From Alisma plantago-aquatica (taxonomy: Eukaryota; Streptophyta; Magnoliopsida; Alismatales; Alismataceae): a DNA stretch of 64,000 nucleotides. A model generated the notes under the pieces. The model was not told the origin of the DNA. It made no database searches and worked only from the letters and a program-made list of their open reading frames with translations. Every line of letters starts with the position of its first letter. Within the stretch, counting starts at the first letter, position 1. The DNA lies in NCBI GenBank assembly GCA_963693085.1, contig OY856409.1:526651303-526715302 (forward strand). Direction: 5' to 3'. The position numbers and the translations under genes are program-made. This document shows, piece after piece, positions 1-10,726 of the stretch.

Positions 1-1118
1 GTGCTTCTTTAGATGTGGTGGTGCAATAGAAATCACATACTTATCATGCATCAACACACATCCCAACCCATTCTTCAAAGCATCACAAAAGACAATATAG
101 CCTTTCCCCTGCTCTAGCAGAACTAACACCGGTGCACTGGTCAACTTTTCTTTCAATAGTTGAAAGGATTGTTGACACATGTCATTCCAAATAAAGGAAC
201 ATTCTTCCTGGTTAACCTAGTTAGGGTAACTCTACAGAACTGAAGTCCTTGATGAATCTCCTATAGTATCCTTCCAGACATAGGAAACTGCAAATCTCTA
301 TTGGTGTCTTGGGATACTCCCATTCCAAATCAGATTCAACCTTCTTAGGGTCCACACAAACACCTTTAGTTGATATAACATGTCCCAGAAAAGACACCTC
401 AGATAACCAGAACTCACACTTATTAAACTTAGCATATAGCTTGTGTTGCCTTAACAAAGTCAATGTCTGTCAAAGGTGTTTCTCATACTACTAACTATCC
501 TTAGAATATATCATGATGTCATCTATAAACATGACCACACACTGATCAAGATAGGGTCTAAACACCCTATTCTCCAGATCTATAAAAGTTTTGGAGCATT
601 GGTTAGCCCAAACAATATAACCACAAACTCATGATGACCATACCTAGTCCTAAAAGCTGACTTAGGTATGTCATCAACCTTAATCCTCAACTGGTGGTAA
701 CTTGACCTGAGGTCTATCTTTGAAAACATAGTATCACCTCTTAACTAATCAAAAAGTTCATCAATCCTTGGCAAGGGATACTTATTCTTTATTGTCACCT
801 TGTTCAATTGTTTGTAGTCTATACATAACCTCATTGAACCGACTTTTTTTTTGACAAACAACACGGAAGAACCCCAAGGGGAAGTCCTCAACCTGATAAA
901 ACCCTTCTCTAATAGATCCTACAGATGTTTCTTTAACTCCTACATTTTTGTGGCACCATTCTATAGGGTGGTTGTGTAATAGGTTGTGTTCCAGGAACAA
1001 GATTGACCTCAAAGTCAATCTCTCTAGGAGGGGGAACTTTGGGAAAATCATCAAGAAAAACATCTTCAAACTCTCGTACCACTGGTACCTCTTGGATACT
1101 AGGACCTCTTGCCTTGGT
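1..1118 (-). pseudogene. Tekay pol fragment: PR-RT linker, RT and start of RNase H
   Basis: Read on the minus strand from 1118 downward, the PR-RT linker is recognisable (VPVVREFEDVF, then VNLVPGTQPI near 1000). The RT palm follows with [10 protein letters not shown] near 500-530, the catalytic Asp pair intact. KCEFWLSEVSFLGHVIS follows near 380-420, and an RNase H start with VFCDALKNGLGCVLM lies near 40-100. The region is split across at least three frames, with several stops between 480 and 930, so it cannot make a polymerase. It joins, through the Athila insertion, to the protease region at 18277-18723. The window edge cuts it inside RNase H. Confidence 0.85.
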
Positions 1119-1123
1119 ATCCA
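1119..1123. repeat. Left target-site duplication of the Athila complex (ATCCA)
   Basis: ATCCA directly precedes the LTR start TGATGCA at 1124. The partner at 18272-18276 reads ATGCA, one mismatch. Removing 1124-18271 and one copy leaves the interrupted Tekay frame continuous across the join, which supports this pairing over other possible end points. Confidence 0.75.
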
Positions 1124-1283
1124 TGATGCACGAGTTTTGAGTCGCTTTTACAAGCCTTTTTTATACTCATTTTGTGTATTTATTAGTCAATTAATTGATC
1201 ATATTTGCATAAATAATTATTATTGGCTTGTACACTTTGTTTGCATCAAACTATGCTTATTTTAGCATATTTACATTATTTTT
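1124..1283 (+). repeat. Athila 5' LTR remnant (first ~160 bp only)
   Basis: Bases 1124-1281 match the start of the whole LTR at 10727-10885, including TGATGCA and the TTAGTCAATTAATTGATC stretch. At about 1283 the match jumps to sequence found downstream of the PBS at 12213 (AAGTTTCAGCACTA). About 1.3 kb, comprising most of the LTR plus the PBS, has therefore been deleted. This LTR cannot act as a normal promoter or reverse-transcription template. Confidence 0.85.
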
Positions 1284-1541
1284 TAAGTTTCAGCACTATG
1301 AGTGTTGCGGGCGGAAACTCTAGGCCACTTTTTATTTTTGACAATTTTATTTTAATCATGGAAATTCATTGCATACATATATAACAAATTTTCTCTATTA
1401 AGTATTGTGATTAACTTCTTTCAAATTTTCAGGTACTAGTGCATGGTGACAACATGGACCACAGACTATGGATAATCTACACTAGAGGTCCCAGTCACTA
1501 TCGAGGTTCCAGTTCAAACAACTGCATTAGAAGGCATACCG

Positions 1542-2947
1542 TTGATGCCCAGGCAACAAGCAATAGGGGACGGTAATCCAGAAGCAGAGAGGACAATATG
1601 GGAGATGATAAAGGCATCTTACTTAGATGCACAGACAGGGCCTATCAAGAAGCAGAATGTGAATGTAACACAATACAAGATAGATCCAGGGCTCATTGCA
1701 CTCATTAGGCCACAAGCTTTTTATGGGCACACTCGTGAAGATCTGGTAGCACACATCAGCAAGTTTGTGGAGTGTTGTGACATGGGGAAAGTGGATAGGT
1801 TTCCACTGGCAGCTATTTATATGAAAATGTTCCCACCATCATTGGCAGACAAGGCAAAAGAATGGTTGCACAACCTGCCAAAGGAATTAATTGAGGTTTG
1901 GGATCAAATGATCGAGACATTCTTTGAAAGGTACTTTCCTCCGAAAAAGACAAATGAGCTAGTTAGAAACATTCACAATTTCAAGCAACAGGCAGCTGAA
2001 TCTTATTCTGAAGCTTGGAAGCATTTTCAGAACATGTTCAGAAAGGTCCCTCACCATGGGATAGACCTGGAGAACCAAGTTAAGATGTTCTACTTTGGGC
2101 TCCACAAAAGTGAACGTGTTACCTTAGATAGTGCAGGCTCAGGGTTCTCTCTCAACAACTCACCCTCTACGTGTCAGGATATTTTGAAAATTATGGCAAA
2201 GAATCAGGCATGGGGTAATGAGAGAGATCATCCAGAGAAGATCAAAAGCATAGGGGAGTCTAAAGTTATCACCTCCTTGAATGAGAAGCTATACTTGATA
2301 GCAAAGAAGTTTCTAGAGAAGGATAATAATTTATCATATGAGGAAGGACAAGTGAAATACATGCACAACAAGGATACATGAACAATGACTACTCATGGAG
2401 AAAGGATCCCAAGTTCTCTTGGAAAGATCCAAACAACTACCTATAGTATCCTAATCAATAGAACCAACACAGGATTAATTAGCAGCAGCGATCTATAGTA
2501 GAGGAGAGCACAAATGAAATTCTCAACCAGATAGTGAAGCAGAATGAACAGTTGATAAACAACTTCCAACGTGATCTCCAGAATCAAGGGGCCCAGATGA
2601 GGAGTTTTGAGACAACCTTGTCTCAGCTAGCGGCAGACGTGGCGGCCTTGAAGAAGCCTAAACAACAAGGTTTTCTAGGAAACACTGACACTCCAATAGG
2701 AAACCAGCAGGTCAAGGCCATACTCCTAAGAAGTGGGAAGAAGACATTGACTCCAAGGACTATGGAGACTGAGGTGACCAAGCCTACTGACAGTGGTGAC
2801 CTAGTGGCAGAGCCGACACAAGTAGAAATGGAGGCAGGTAACACAGGGAAGAGCAGAATCAAGAAGACAAAGTGGAAAAGAGGGCTTCATATGTGCCACC
2901 ATATCAGAGGACATAGACGGTATCGGTTCCATATCCTAACAACTTGA
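1542..2947 (+). pseudogene. Athila copy 1 gag
   Basis: Retrotransposon gag homolog, the capsid/nucleocapsid precursor. The open stretch from 1542 to 2381 (279 codons) carries the gag core: FYGHTREDLVAHISKFVECC near residue 65, LADKAKEWLHNLP near 107 and ETFFERYFPPKKTNELVRNI near 125-145, then YSEAWKHFQNM. After a stop at 2379-2381 a second open part in another frame (2534-2947) holds the C-terminal helix and the gag-PR linker with KAILLRSGKK. No CCHC zinc knuckle is seen, as is usual for Athila. The true start could lie upstream in the leader. The leader 1284-1541 has no gene of its own. At least one frameshift and one stop make it non-functional as a polyprotein. Confidence 0.85.
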
Positions 2948-3813
2948 AGGCAACAAAGATGGATCAGTAATTCAAGAAGTTTCTAGATAGCTTTAGGACG
3001 CTTTCTGTGAACATACCCATTGATTAATGGGATTGAACAAATACCATCGTATGGTAAATTTCTGAAGGATATCATTAATAAGAAGAGGAAGATTCTAGAT
3101 TCTGAGGCAGTTGAACTGAGAGAGCAAGTCAGTGCCTTCATTTTAGGTACACTGCCACCAAAGAGACAGGATCCCAGTTGCTTCAACATCACATGTTATA
3201 TCGGGAAGACAAAGTTTAGGGATGCACTATGTGATTTAGGGGTGAGTATCAACATGATGCCCTAATCTACCTTTAGGAAACTTGGTCTCAAAATATCTAG
3301 GAAGAGCAGCATGACTATCTAATTGCAAGACAACTTAGTGGTGACACCGTATGGTATTTGTGAGGATGTACTGGTTAAGGTGGACTGGCTTTTTTCCCTA
3401 CAGACTTTGTGGTGATGGAGATGCAAGATGACCATGGCAACAAGCTTTTATTAGGAAGACCCTTCCAAGCAACAATTGATATGATCTTGGAGATGGGTAG
3501 AGGCCGGTTGACTATGGGAATTAAGGATGATAGGTTTGAGATCAATATGCCAGATAAATCCAAGTCACCAAATGCTCAGGAGCAATGCAATATGATGAAG
3601 CACATGTATGGCAATATCTCTTTGTTCTTGGGAAAACCATTTTTGGACATGGCGCATGTAATGAAAAAGGTAGACAAGTGTACACTAGTTGTGGACATCA
3701 TGGAGAACACTAAGGTGGTCTCACTTGACAAGGAAGTAGGGTATCCACATGACGGACATGAGGAATTGGGTTTATCAACTGTGGATGAGGATGGAGAAGA
3801 CTCTCTAGTATAG
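2948..3813 (+). pseudogene. Athila copy 1 protease region
   Basis: Aspartic protease domain of the Gag-Pol polyprotein. YGKFLKDIINKKRKILDSEA (near 3050) and ALCDLGVSINMMP (3226-3264) correspond to the Athila PR phrase around its catalytic Asp, where DLG takes the place of the usual DSG/DTG. The codon GAT at 3232-3234 is present. A stop follows at 3263-3265 and a frameshift lies before 3409, where the frame resumes with LLLGRPF and an RT-proximal linker up to 3813. The parallel copy is at 13800-14690. Confidence 0.8.
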
Positions 3814-3846
3814 GTACATCCACAACTTCCTCTAGCAGCATGTCTA

Positions 3847-5440
3847 ATGAACCTTATAGATGATTGTCTGCAGTGTCGGCCACTAGAAGAATGTGCATGG
3901 TTACTGAAGGCTTTGCCATGTTATTACACAAGCCACTTTGAGGATTTGGGACCGTTGCCACCACCAATGGTTTATTCACTCCTGAGCCCACCTGAGTTGG
4001 AGTTAAAGCTTCTACCACCCCATCTGAAGTATGTGTTTCTAGATGCAGATGAGAAGTTGTCAGTTATCATATCTACAACATTGAGTGAATTAGAAGAAGA
4101 ACAATTGATTATTGTGCTAAAGATCCACCAAGGTGCATTCAGGTGGACTGTGGCTGACATCAAGGGGATTTCCCATACATTGTACCAACACAAGATTCGG
4201 TAAGAAGAAGGAGCAAAGCCGATCATTCAACCTCAGTGTCGCTTAAATCCAATCATGATGGAGGTAGTCAAGAAGGAGGTGATCAAGCTACTATTGGCAG
4301 GTATATTTTATGCCATTTCTAATTCCATGTGGGTTAGTCTGATGTAGGTAGTACCAAATAAGGGGGAAATCACTATCACTGCAAACTCCTCTAATGAACA
4401 AATAACCACTAGATTAGTGACAAGGTGGAGAGTTTGCATTGATTATCACAGATTGAATACCGCCACACTTACGGACCATTTTCCATTGACGTTCATTGAT
4501 CAAATTTTGGAGCGACTCACCGGTCGCTCCCAATTTTGTTTTCTTGACAGATATTCTGGTTATAATCAGTTTTCAATCAAGCCTAAGGACCAGGAGAAGT
4601 CTACCTTCACCTGCCCTTATGGCACTTTTGCATACCGCTGCATGCCGTTCGGGTTGTGCAATGCACCCGCTACTTTTCAGCGTTGCATGTTGGCGATCTT
4701 CTCGAATATGGTGGAACTATGCCTCTAGGTTTTTATAGGTCTATGGGGCATATTTTGATGATTGTTTGACAAATTTGGATAAGGTTTTATAGAGGTGTGA
4801 AGACACACACTTAGTGCTTAATTGGGAAAATGCCACATGATGGTTAGCGAGGGCATAGTTCTTGGACACAAGGTGTCTAGCAAAGGATTGGAGATGGATC
4901 TGGTTAAGATAGTAGTGATTTTGAAACTTCCTCCACCAACATCGGTGAATGCAGTTAGGAGTTTTCTTGGCTGTCAGATTTTATCGTCAATTTATTAAGG
5001 ATTTTTCAAAAATCGCTAAGCCATTGTCCGAGCTCTTTGAAAAGAATGTTGAATTCAATTGTGATGAGAGATGTTTAAAAGCTTTTGAAATCTTGAAATA
5101 AAAACTCATATCTGCATCAGTTGTGCAGGCTCCAGATTAGAGCCAACCATTTGAACTGATGTGTGATGCATCATATTATGTTGTAGGGGCGGTGTTGGGG
5201 CAATGCTTAGACATGGTTCCTATGTTCATATATTATGCATCTAAAACACTTAATGGCGCACAACTAAATTACACCACAACTGAAAAAGAGTTATTGGTTG
5301 TTGTCTTTGCTTTTGAGAAATTTAGGCAATATCTTATGGGAGCTAAGGTGGTGGTGTGGACTGATCATGTGGCAATTAAATACTTGCTACAGAAGAACAA
5401 TGCAAATCCAAGATTGATTAGATGGATCCTTTTACTGTAG
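3847..5440 (+). pseudogene. Athila copy 1 reverse transcriptase and RNase H
   Basis: The PR-RT linker (3847-4203) leads to RT with WRVCIDYHRLNTATLTDHFP (near 4426) and YRCMPFGLCNAPATFQRC (4630-4690). Copy 2 has the catalytic FIDD phrase at the next position. Here a TAG and an 11-base loss near 4725-4745 remove both catalytic Asp codons and shift frame. RNase H follows (MCDASYYVVGAVLG from 5159, then [20 protein letters not shown] and VVWTDHVAIKYLLQ), with a stop at 5438-5440. Dead as an enzyme, but one of the better-preserved gypsy RT regions in the window. Confidence 0.88.
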
Positions 5441-5485
5441 GAGTTTGACATTGAGGTCAAAGATAAAGCAGGGATTGAGAATGGG

Positions 5486-6879
5486 GTGGCTGACCACCTA
5501 TCTAGACTAGAGAGGGTAGATGACATGGATGTTAATATACCCATTCTAGGGACTTTCCATGATGAGAAGTTGTTCGCCCTTAAGAAAAGGGACCCTTGGT
5601 TTGCTAACATTGTGAATTATTTAGCTTGCAAGGAATTACCCGTTGATTGGGGGTACCAAGAAAAGAAGAGGTTCTTTCATTCATTGTGCTATTATTTTTG
5701 GGATGATCCTATTTTGTTGAGACAGTGCAGGGATGGAATATTGAGGAGGTGCATGCTTGAATGTGAGTATGAGAGTTTGTTGCAACACTACCACACACTA
5801 CCTACAGGTGGATGCCATGCCAGTTCTAGGACAGCCGCAAAGGTATTGGAGAGTGGTTTATACTGGCTGACCCTATTCAAAGATGCATATGATTTTGTGT
5901 GTAGGTGTGACACATGTCAGCAGTCAGGTAACATATCTAAGAGGCAGGAGATGCCATTGAATGTGTTTCAAGAAGTAGAGGTTTTTTATTTATGGGGTAT
6001 TGATTTTATGGGACCCTTTGTGTCCTCTAACTCTAACCTCTACATCTTATTGGGTGTAGATTATGTGTCAAAATGGGTGGAAGCGATTCCAACCCGCACC
6101 AATGATGCAAACTTCGTATGCAAATTTGTTAAGGATCACATTTTCTGCAGGTTTGGAGTGCCAGGGATGATTATAAGTGATGGAGGAACTCATTTCACAA
6201 ATCAAAAATTTGGGGCACTCTTGAACAAATATGGAGTGACACACTGTGTGGGTACACCCTACCACCCACAAACTCAAAGGCAGGTGGATATTTGTAATCG
6301 TGAGATCAACAAGATTCTTGATAAGACGGTGTCGTCTAGTAGAAAAAAATGGAGTGAACTATTGGTTGATGTGCTTTGGACCTATAGGACTGCCTATAAA
6401 ACTCCTAAATAGGAGCTACACCCTTTAGGTTAGTCTAGGGACGGGCGTGTCACCTCCCAGTTGAGTTAGAACATAAAGCTCATTGGGTGTTAAGGAGGCT
6501 CAATTTTGACCTTGATGAAGCAAGAAAGACAAGGATGCTAGAGTTGAATGAGCTTGATGAAATTAGGATGAAAGCCTATGATAATTTACGATTGTACAAG
6601 GTGAGGACTAAGCAAATACATGACTGGCATATAGAAAGGAGAGTCTTTTATCTGGGAGAGAATGTGTTTCTTTTTAATTCAACGATGAAATTACACCCTA
6701 GGAAATTGAGATCTAGTTGGAGTGGACCATTTGTCATAGAAGAAGTGTTTCCGCATGGGGCGGTTAGAATCAAAGAGGGAGAGAGATCCTTCTTGGTTAA
6801 TGGCCAAAGGCTAAAGCACTACATTGGAGAAGATTTCAATATGAAGGAGCATGAGGTGAAACTCATTTCTCCTAATTGA
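5486..6879 (+). pseudogene. Athila copy 1 integrase with C-terminal domain
   Basis: Integrase inserts the cDNA into the genome. The longest intact frame (5486-6412, 308 codons) runs from the RNase H tail through the zinc-binding region (HYHTLPTGGCHA, then CRCDTCQQSGNI) to the DDE core. The first Asp is in GIDFMGPF and the second in IISDGGTHFTN. The third position reads QVD at 6281-6289 where QVE or QAE is expected. A stop at 6410-6412 breaks it. The C-terminal domain continues in a shifted frame (6487-6879) with LHPRKLRSSWSGPFVIEEVF and VNGQRLKHYIGED, the usual Athila ending. No chromodomain. The GGGAGGCAACCCAACC signature at about 6929 follows, as in other Athila elements. Confidence 0.88.
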
Positions 6880-7060
6880 TCTCAAGAATGGATTTGTCTA
6901 TCCTAGGACATTAAACAAGGGCGCTTGTTGGGAGGCAACCCAACCATTAGGACATTTATTTCATTCCTTTACATTATGTGGTTTAGTAGTACTTAGTTTT
7001 TCATATTTTTTTTTTAAATTATACCTTGACTCATTTGTTAAGTGTGCAGGATGTGACAAA

Positions 7061-7546
7061 GTCAGTGCCACAGACTCCCAAGTCGATGGCACCGAGATCG
7101 GGTCAGTGAGAGGGTCAATTCGATTGGAACAAGTTGGTGCCAATGACATCTCTGAAGGAATTGTAGAAAAATTGGCGCGGCTAACTGATAAGTCATCGGT
7201 ACCACCGACCCACCAGTCGGTGGCACCGACTCAGCTAACACTCCATGCTCAGTGGGTGCATCGAGAGAAGAAAAAATCGATCGAGTCGATACCACTGACT
7301 CGTCACTCGGTGCCACCGACATGAGAAACCACCAATCCATGTGTGCCTTCATCAACGATCCAGATGCATCAAGAATCGACGATCAGTAGTGTTGATCCAC
7401 CCTAGAGTTGGTGCCACTGACTGGTTGACTATCCACCAAGTCAAGATGGTGCATCGGCGGCCTTCGATGCACTGAGGGCATGGATCCACCCCAGAGTCTG
7501 TGCCACCGACTTTGCCACAGTAGGGCGGTGCTAAGTCTATAAAAGG
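7061..7546 (+). promoter_or_regulatory. Internal U3-like promoter block upstream of the env-position ORF
   Basis: About six degenerate copies of a word close to TCGGTGCCACCGACT, some inverted, lie between 7061 and 7515 (for example at 7061, 7195, 7277, 7409 and 7495). A TATA box, TATAAAAGG, follows at 7538-7546, 133 bp before the ATG at 7679. The same word, the phrase CGACTTTGCCACAG and a CTAAGT just before the TATA position also occur in the LTR at 10946-11235. Both words and order are shared, so I infer that this block is related to the LTR U3. Promoter activity is not shown by sequence alone. Confidence 0.5.
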
Positions 7547-7678
7547 AAAGTAGTGGATTCTTTTCTCCTCACAACTTCAGGAACCACTGCTCCCCAAGTG
7601 CAAGTGACTACTCCAAGCATCTAGAAGCTGCACTGAGCTCTTCTTTTCTCAACCTCCTTTTCCGATCACTTCAAGGTC

Positions 7679-9149
7679 ATGGCAAGGAGAGAAGGACCCC
7701 CTAGCGGTCTGACACCATGACCCCGAATCAGCCACCCTTCATCAGAAGTGTGGAAGGTGTACGAGGATTTTTCCAAGAGGTCATTCACTCCAACAAGATA
7801 TGGAGACCGATAGCTATTAGACGACATGGGCTTCAACGAAAACATGGTAGTTGTCCTCGAAGGGCAAGAGTTTGATGGAGTGTTTGTGAACTCGATCTTC
7901 GGTGGGTGGCCTACATATAAGGAGATGGTGATCGAGTTCCTGGCATCTCTCGAGATATTTGTCACCCCTGACCCAACATGACTGGTGTGAGGTGAGTGGA
8001 GTGAAGGGAATGTGGACTTCCACCTTTACAACACCAACTACTCCCTTACTGTTTGTACCTTCAACGACATCTATGAATGGCCTCATGTACCATGCCACCA
8101 CCTCGAGAATGTCGACTTCACTACAATATGGAAGGATCTTGTGACAGTGCCAGAAGGTTATAAGTTAAATCGGCACCACATCTCATTGGCGAACCTCAAG
8201 CGCCCCTTTGTTCGGGTGCTACATCGCATGCTCACCAACACTCTCTTCACCAAGTCTACTCAAGGGCAAGCGAAGGTCCAGCTGCCAGACTTATACTTTC
8301 TCTACCAACTTTTGGAGGGGAGGTCGGTAAACTTTGGAGCCTTCTTCCTCACCCATGTGATTACGGTGAAGCACAATGTCAAGAGGACCACACCTATCCT
8401 TTTTGGGGGACTTATCACCCCCATTGCTCTCCACTTAGGCCTAGATCTTTCTACTCTAGAGCCTCTGCATTCCAAGCTTCACATAGACGACCTCCATTTC
8501 AAGAAGGCTGGTCTTATCTCTGTCCAACACAACACCATCTATGCAATTTGTTTGGTCAATGGCACCTTCTACGAGTGTCAACTCCCTGATCCTATATTCA
8601 ACATCAGGTAAGTTGACCACTATAGATGGCTGGACATGAATGACGATGATGAAGGAAATGATGATGAGGAGGAGCAGTCAAGTGACGAAGTAGAGGAGGT
8701 GGATCCCACCATTCCTGTGACGCATCGAGTTTCTCCACGGAAGTATCCACGACATTATGTTGCATCTACATCTTTTGTCTCACCACCATCTCAATAAGGA
8801 GAGGAAGCTTATTCTATGGCGGGCATGTATTCCATGCTGCAGGATATACAGACACATCAGCAACAGCAAACTCAATCTTTGATTGGAATTCAGGATGTGC
8901 AGGATCAACTGTACACCAACCAACAGACGATCTACAAGAACAAATTTCTTCTCTTGGCCAACCAAGAGAACATGCATTAGCACCTGCAGACGATGGAAAA
9001 CTACCACCAGCCGTTCTTTGACCACTATCAGATCTAGGGATACTTTGGAGGCTACCCGATGCCATCAGATATGCCTTCTTCTGACCCAAACTTCCAAGGG
9101 ATGTTTCCTCCCCAAGACCCCAGCCAACCACCACCACCACCATATTAGT
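7679..9149 (+). pseudogene. Athila ORF-1 / env-position protein
   Basis: One frame can be followed from the ATG at 7679 to the TAG at 9147-9149, about 490 codons, with roughly eight in-frame stops. The middle part (open 8012-8611) contains VRVLHRMLTNTLFTKSTQG, QLPDLYFLYQLLEGRSVNFG and a GGLITPIALHLGLD phrase typical of the plant ATHILA ORF-1 family, the ORF in the position of env. Downstream come an acidic run (8638-8700), a Gln-rich stretch (8850-8920) and a polyproline end just before the last stop. I see no clear signal peptide or fusion peptide, so an envelope role is only positional. Copy 2 lacks this gene entirely. Confidence 0.75.
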
Positions 9150-10710
9150 CGGGTATCTCTGTTCCATCTCTTAAGTTGGAATTTTGACTATGAGGCTATA
9201 GTCATATTCAAGCTTAGGGGGGAATGTTGGAACATCTTCTATCTTAGTTTTTCTTTCATTTTAGTATTTTGTTTTTATTTTGGTAAAATTAGTTTTCTTG
9301 TTAGTTTTTCTTCTATGTAGGATCCATAATCTATCTATTGAATTTTTGGAGAAGTAATGCATGGTTTCATTTGAGTTTATCAATCTCTAGTTTGGGTGCA
9401 CGAAAATGAAAAAAATGAGCAAATTTTAAAAATTTTGTGAGCTTATCTTGTGAGTAATCGAGTTGCATAACTAAGGAAGTGCTTGGGTGAGTCGGGTGTA
9501 GGACATGAGAACATAAATGACCATCTTAATTGTCCAAGAAGAGTGATTGACAAGGTTGTTGAGCCTAAACTGGCCAAACACTAACGTGACCTTAAACTAA
9601 AATTTAAGAGAGAAACCCCTTGATTACTCTATACATAGGTCATTAGAGAGGTACATATGATCTTCTCTGAAGGTTCTATCTCTTAGTCATGTATCTCATC
9701 CACCACATACTTTCACTTTACACTCCACCAGAAGAAAATTGAGTACATGTTATCATTCTTTCTCTTTATTGCATTCACATTGCATAGTAGATCTTGCATA
9801 ATAGTTGTTTTTTTTCCTTGCATTAGAAAAAGAAAAAAAAATCGGGTGCATGTCATGTAGTTCACAACATCTTATTCATGTAGTTTGCATATGCATGACA
9901 TATCATCATGCAAATATCATGTTTAGTTTCTTCTCTAATATAAGAAGGTAGTGATTTTGCCCATACCCTAAAAAGAAAAAGAAAAAGCATTGACATAAAT
10001 CAAACGTGCAGTGCAAGTGGAAGCCCAAAGAAATTCTGTCATGTTGAAAGGGGGCTTAAAAAAAATAAAAAAAGGAAGAGATTGAGTATTGTGTCAGAAA
10101 GTGAGGGAGAAAGGGAATAATTCTACCTGATCATAAGGAAGAATTAGTACATGATGTAGTTTGTAGATATTTCATCTTATGTTGAGATGAAATGATAGTT
10201 GCATGCATCATTCCACTTCAATGATTAGGCATTAGGAACATTCTATAAATTCTCATCATCATAGGTTCATCTTAATTTCTAATTGCATGAATGATTTAAT
10301 GTGCTCATGATTCTTCCACAATCACCCATTCCAACTACCCGTTGCTCTAATTGGTAGGCCACTCAGATGCTTTTCTCTTTGTTCATTATCTATCAGGAGA
10401 ACTTCTTCCATGTAGATATAGGTAGAAAAAAAGAGCAATGTAGATAGGAGATCACATGATGCACCAAGTATGAACCAGACGCATCTATCATTCCAACTGC
10501 TTTAACTGATAGTGTTTCATTGATTAGGGGATGGACATCTTTTATAGAGGTTTCTGGTCACCGAAATGGCAGTTAGTGCAGTGTTCAGTGAGGGCCGGAA
10601 TGAGAACTGAAAGATTGAGACCTTTTAGATGTACCTTATGCACTAATGTCCTTCAACTGACTTATCTCAATTAGATCCAAAGGTTTTGTTTCTCAAGGAT
10701 GAGCAATGTT
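9150..10710 (+). other. Athila 3' non-coding tract with a PPT-like motif
   Basis: No gene. It starts with a purine run, AAGCTTAGGGGGGAATG near 9210, that resembles the real PPT at 10711. About 1.5 kb of A/T-rich sequence follows, with A-runs near 9830 and 10060. A long non-coding tract between the last ORF and the LTR is common in Athila. Confidence 0.6.
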
Positions 10711-10726
10711 TAAGCTTAGGGGAGTT
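10711..10726 (+). promoter_or_regulatory. Polypurine tract of Athila copy 1
   Basis: AGCTTAGGGGAGTT lies directly before the LTR start TGATGCA at 10727. This is the expected site and composition for plus-strand priming. Confidence 0.8.

Noticed and set aside
8814..9167. Antisense open frames of 117 and 81 codons over the env-position gene
   Set aside because: They lie opposite the Gln- and Pro-rich end of the ATHILA ORF-1 frame and have no domain. They are composition shadows.
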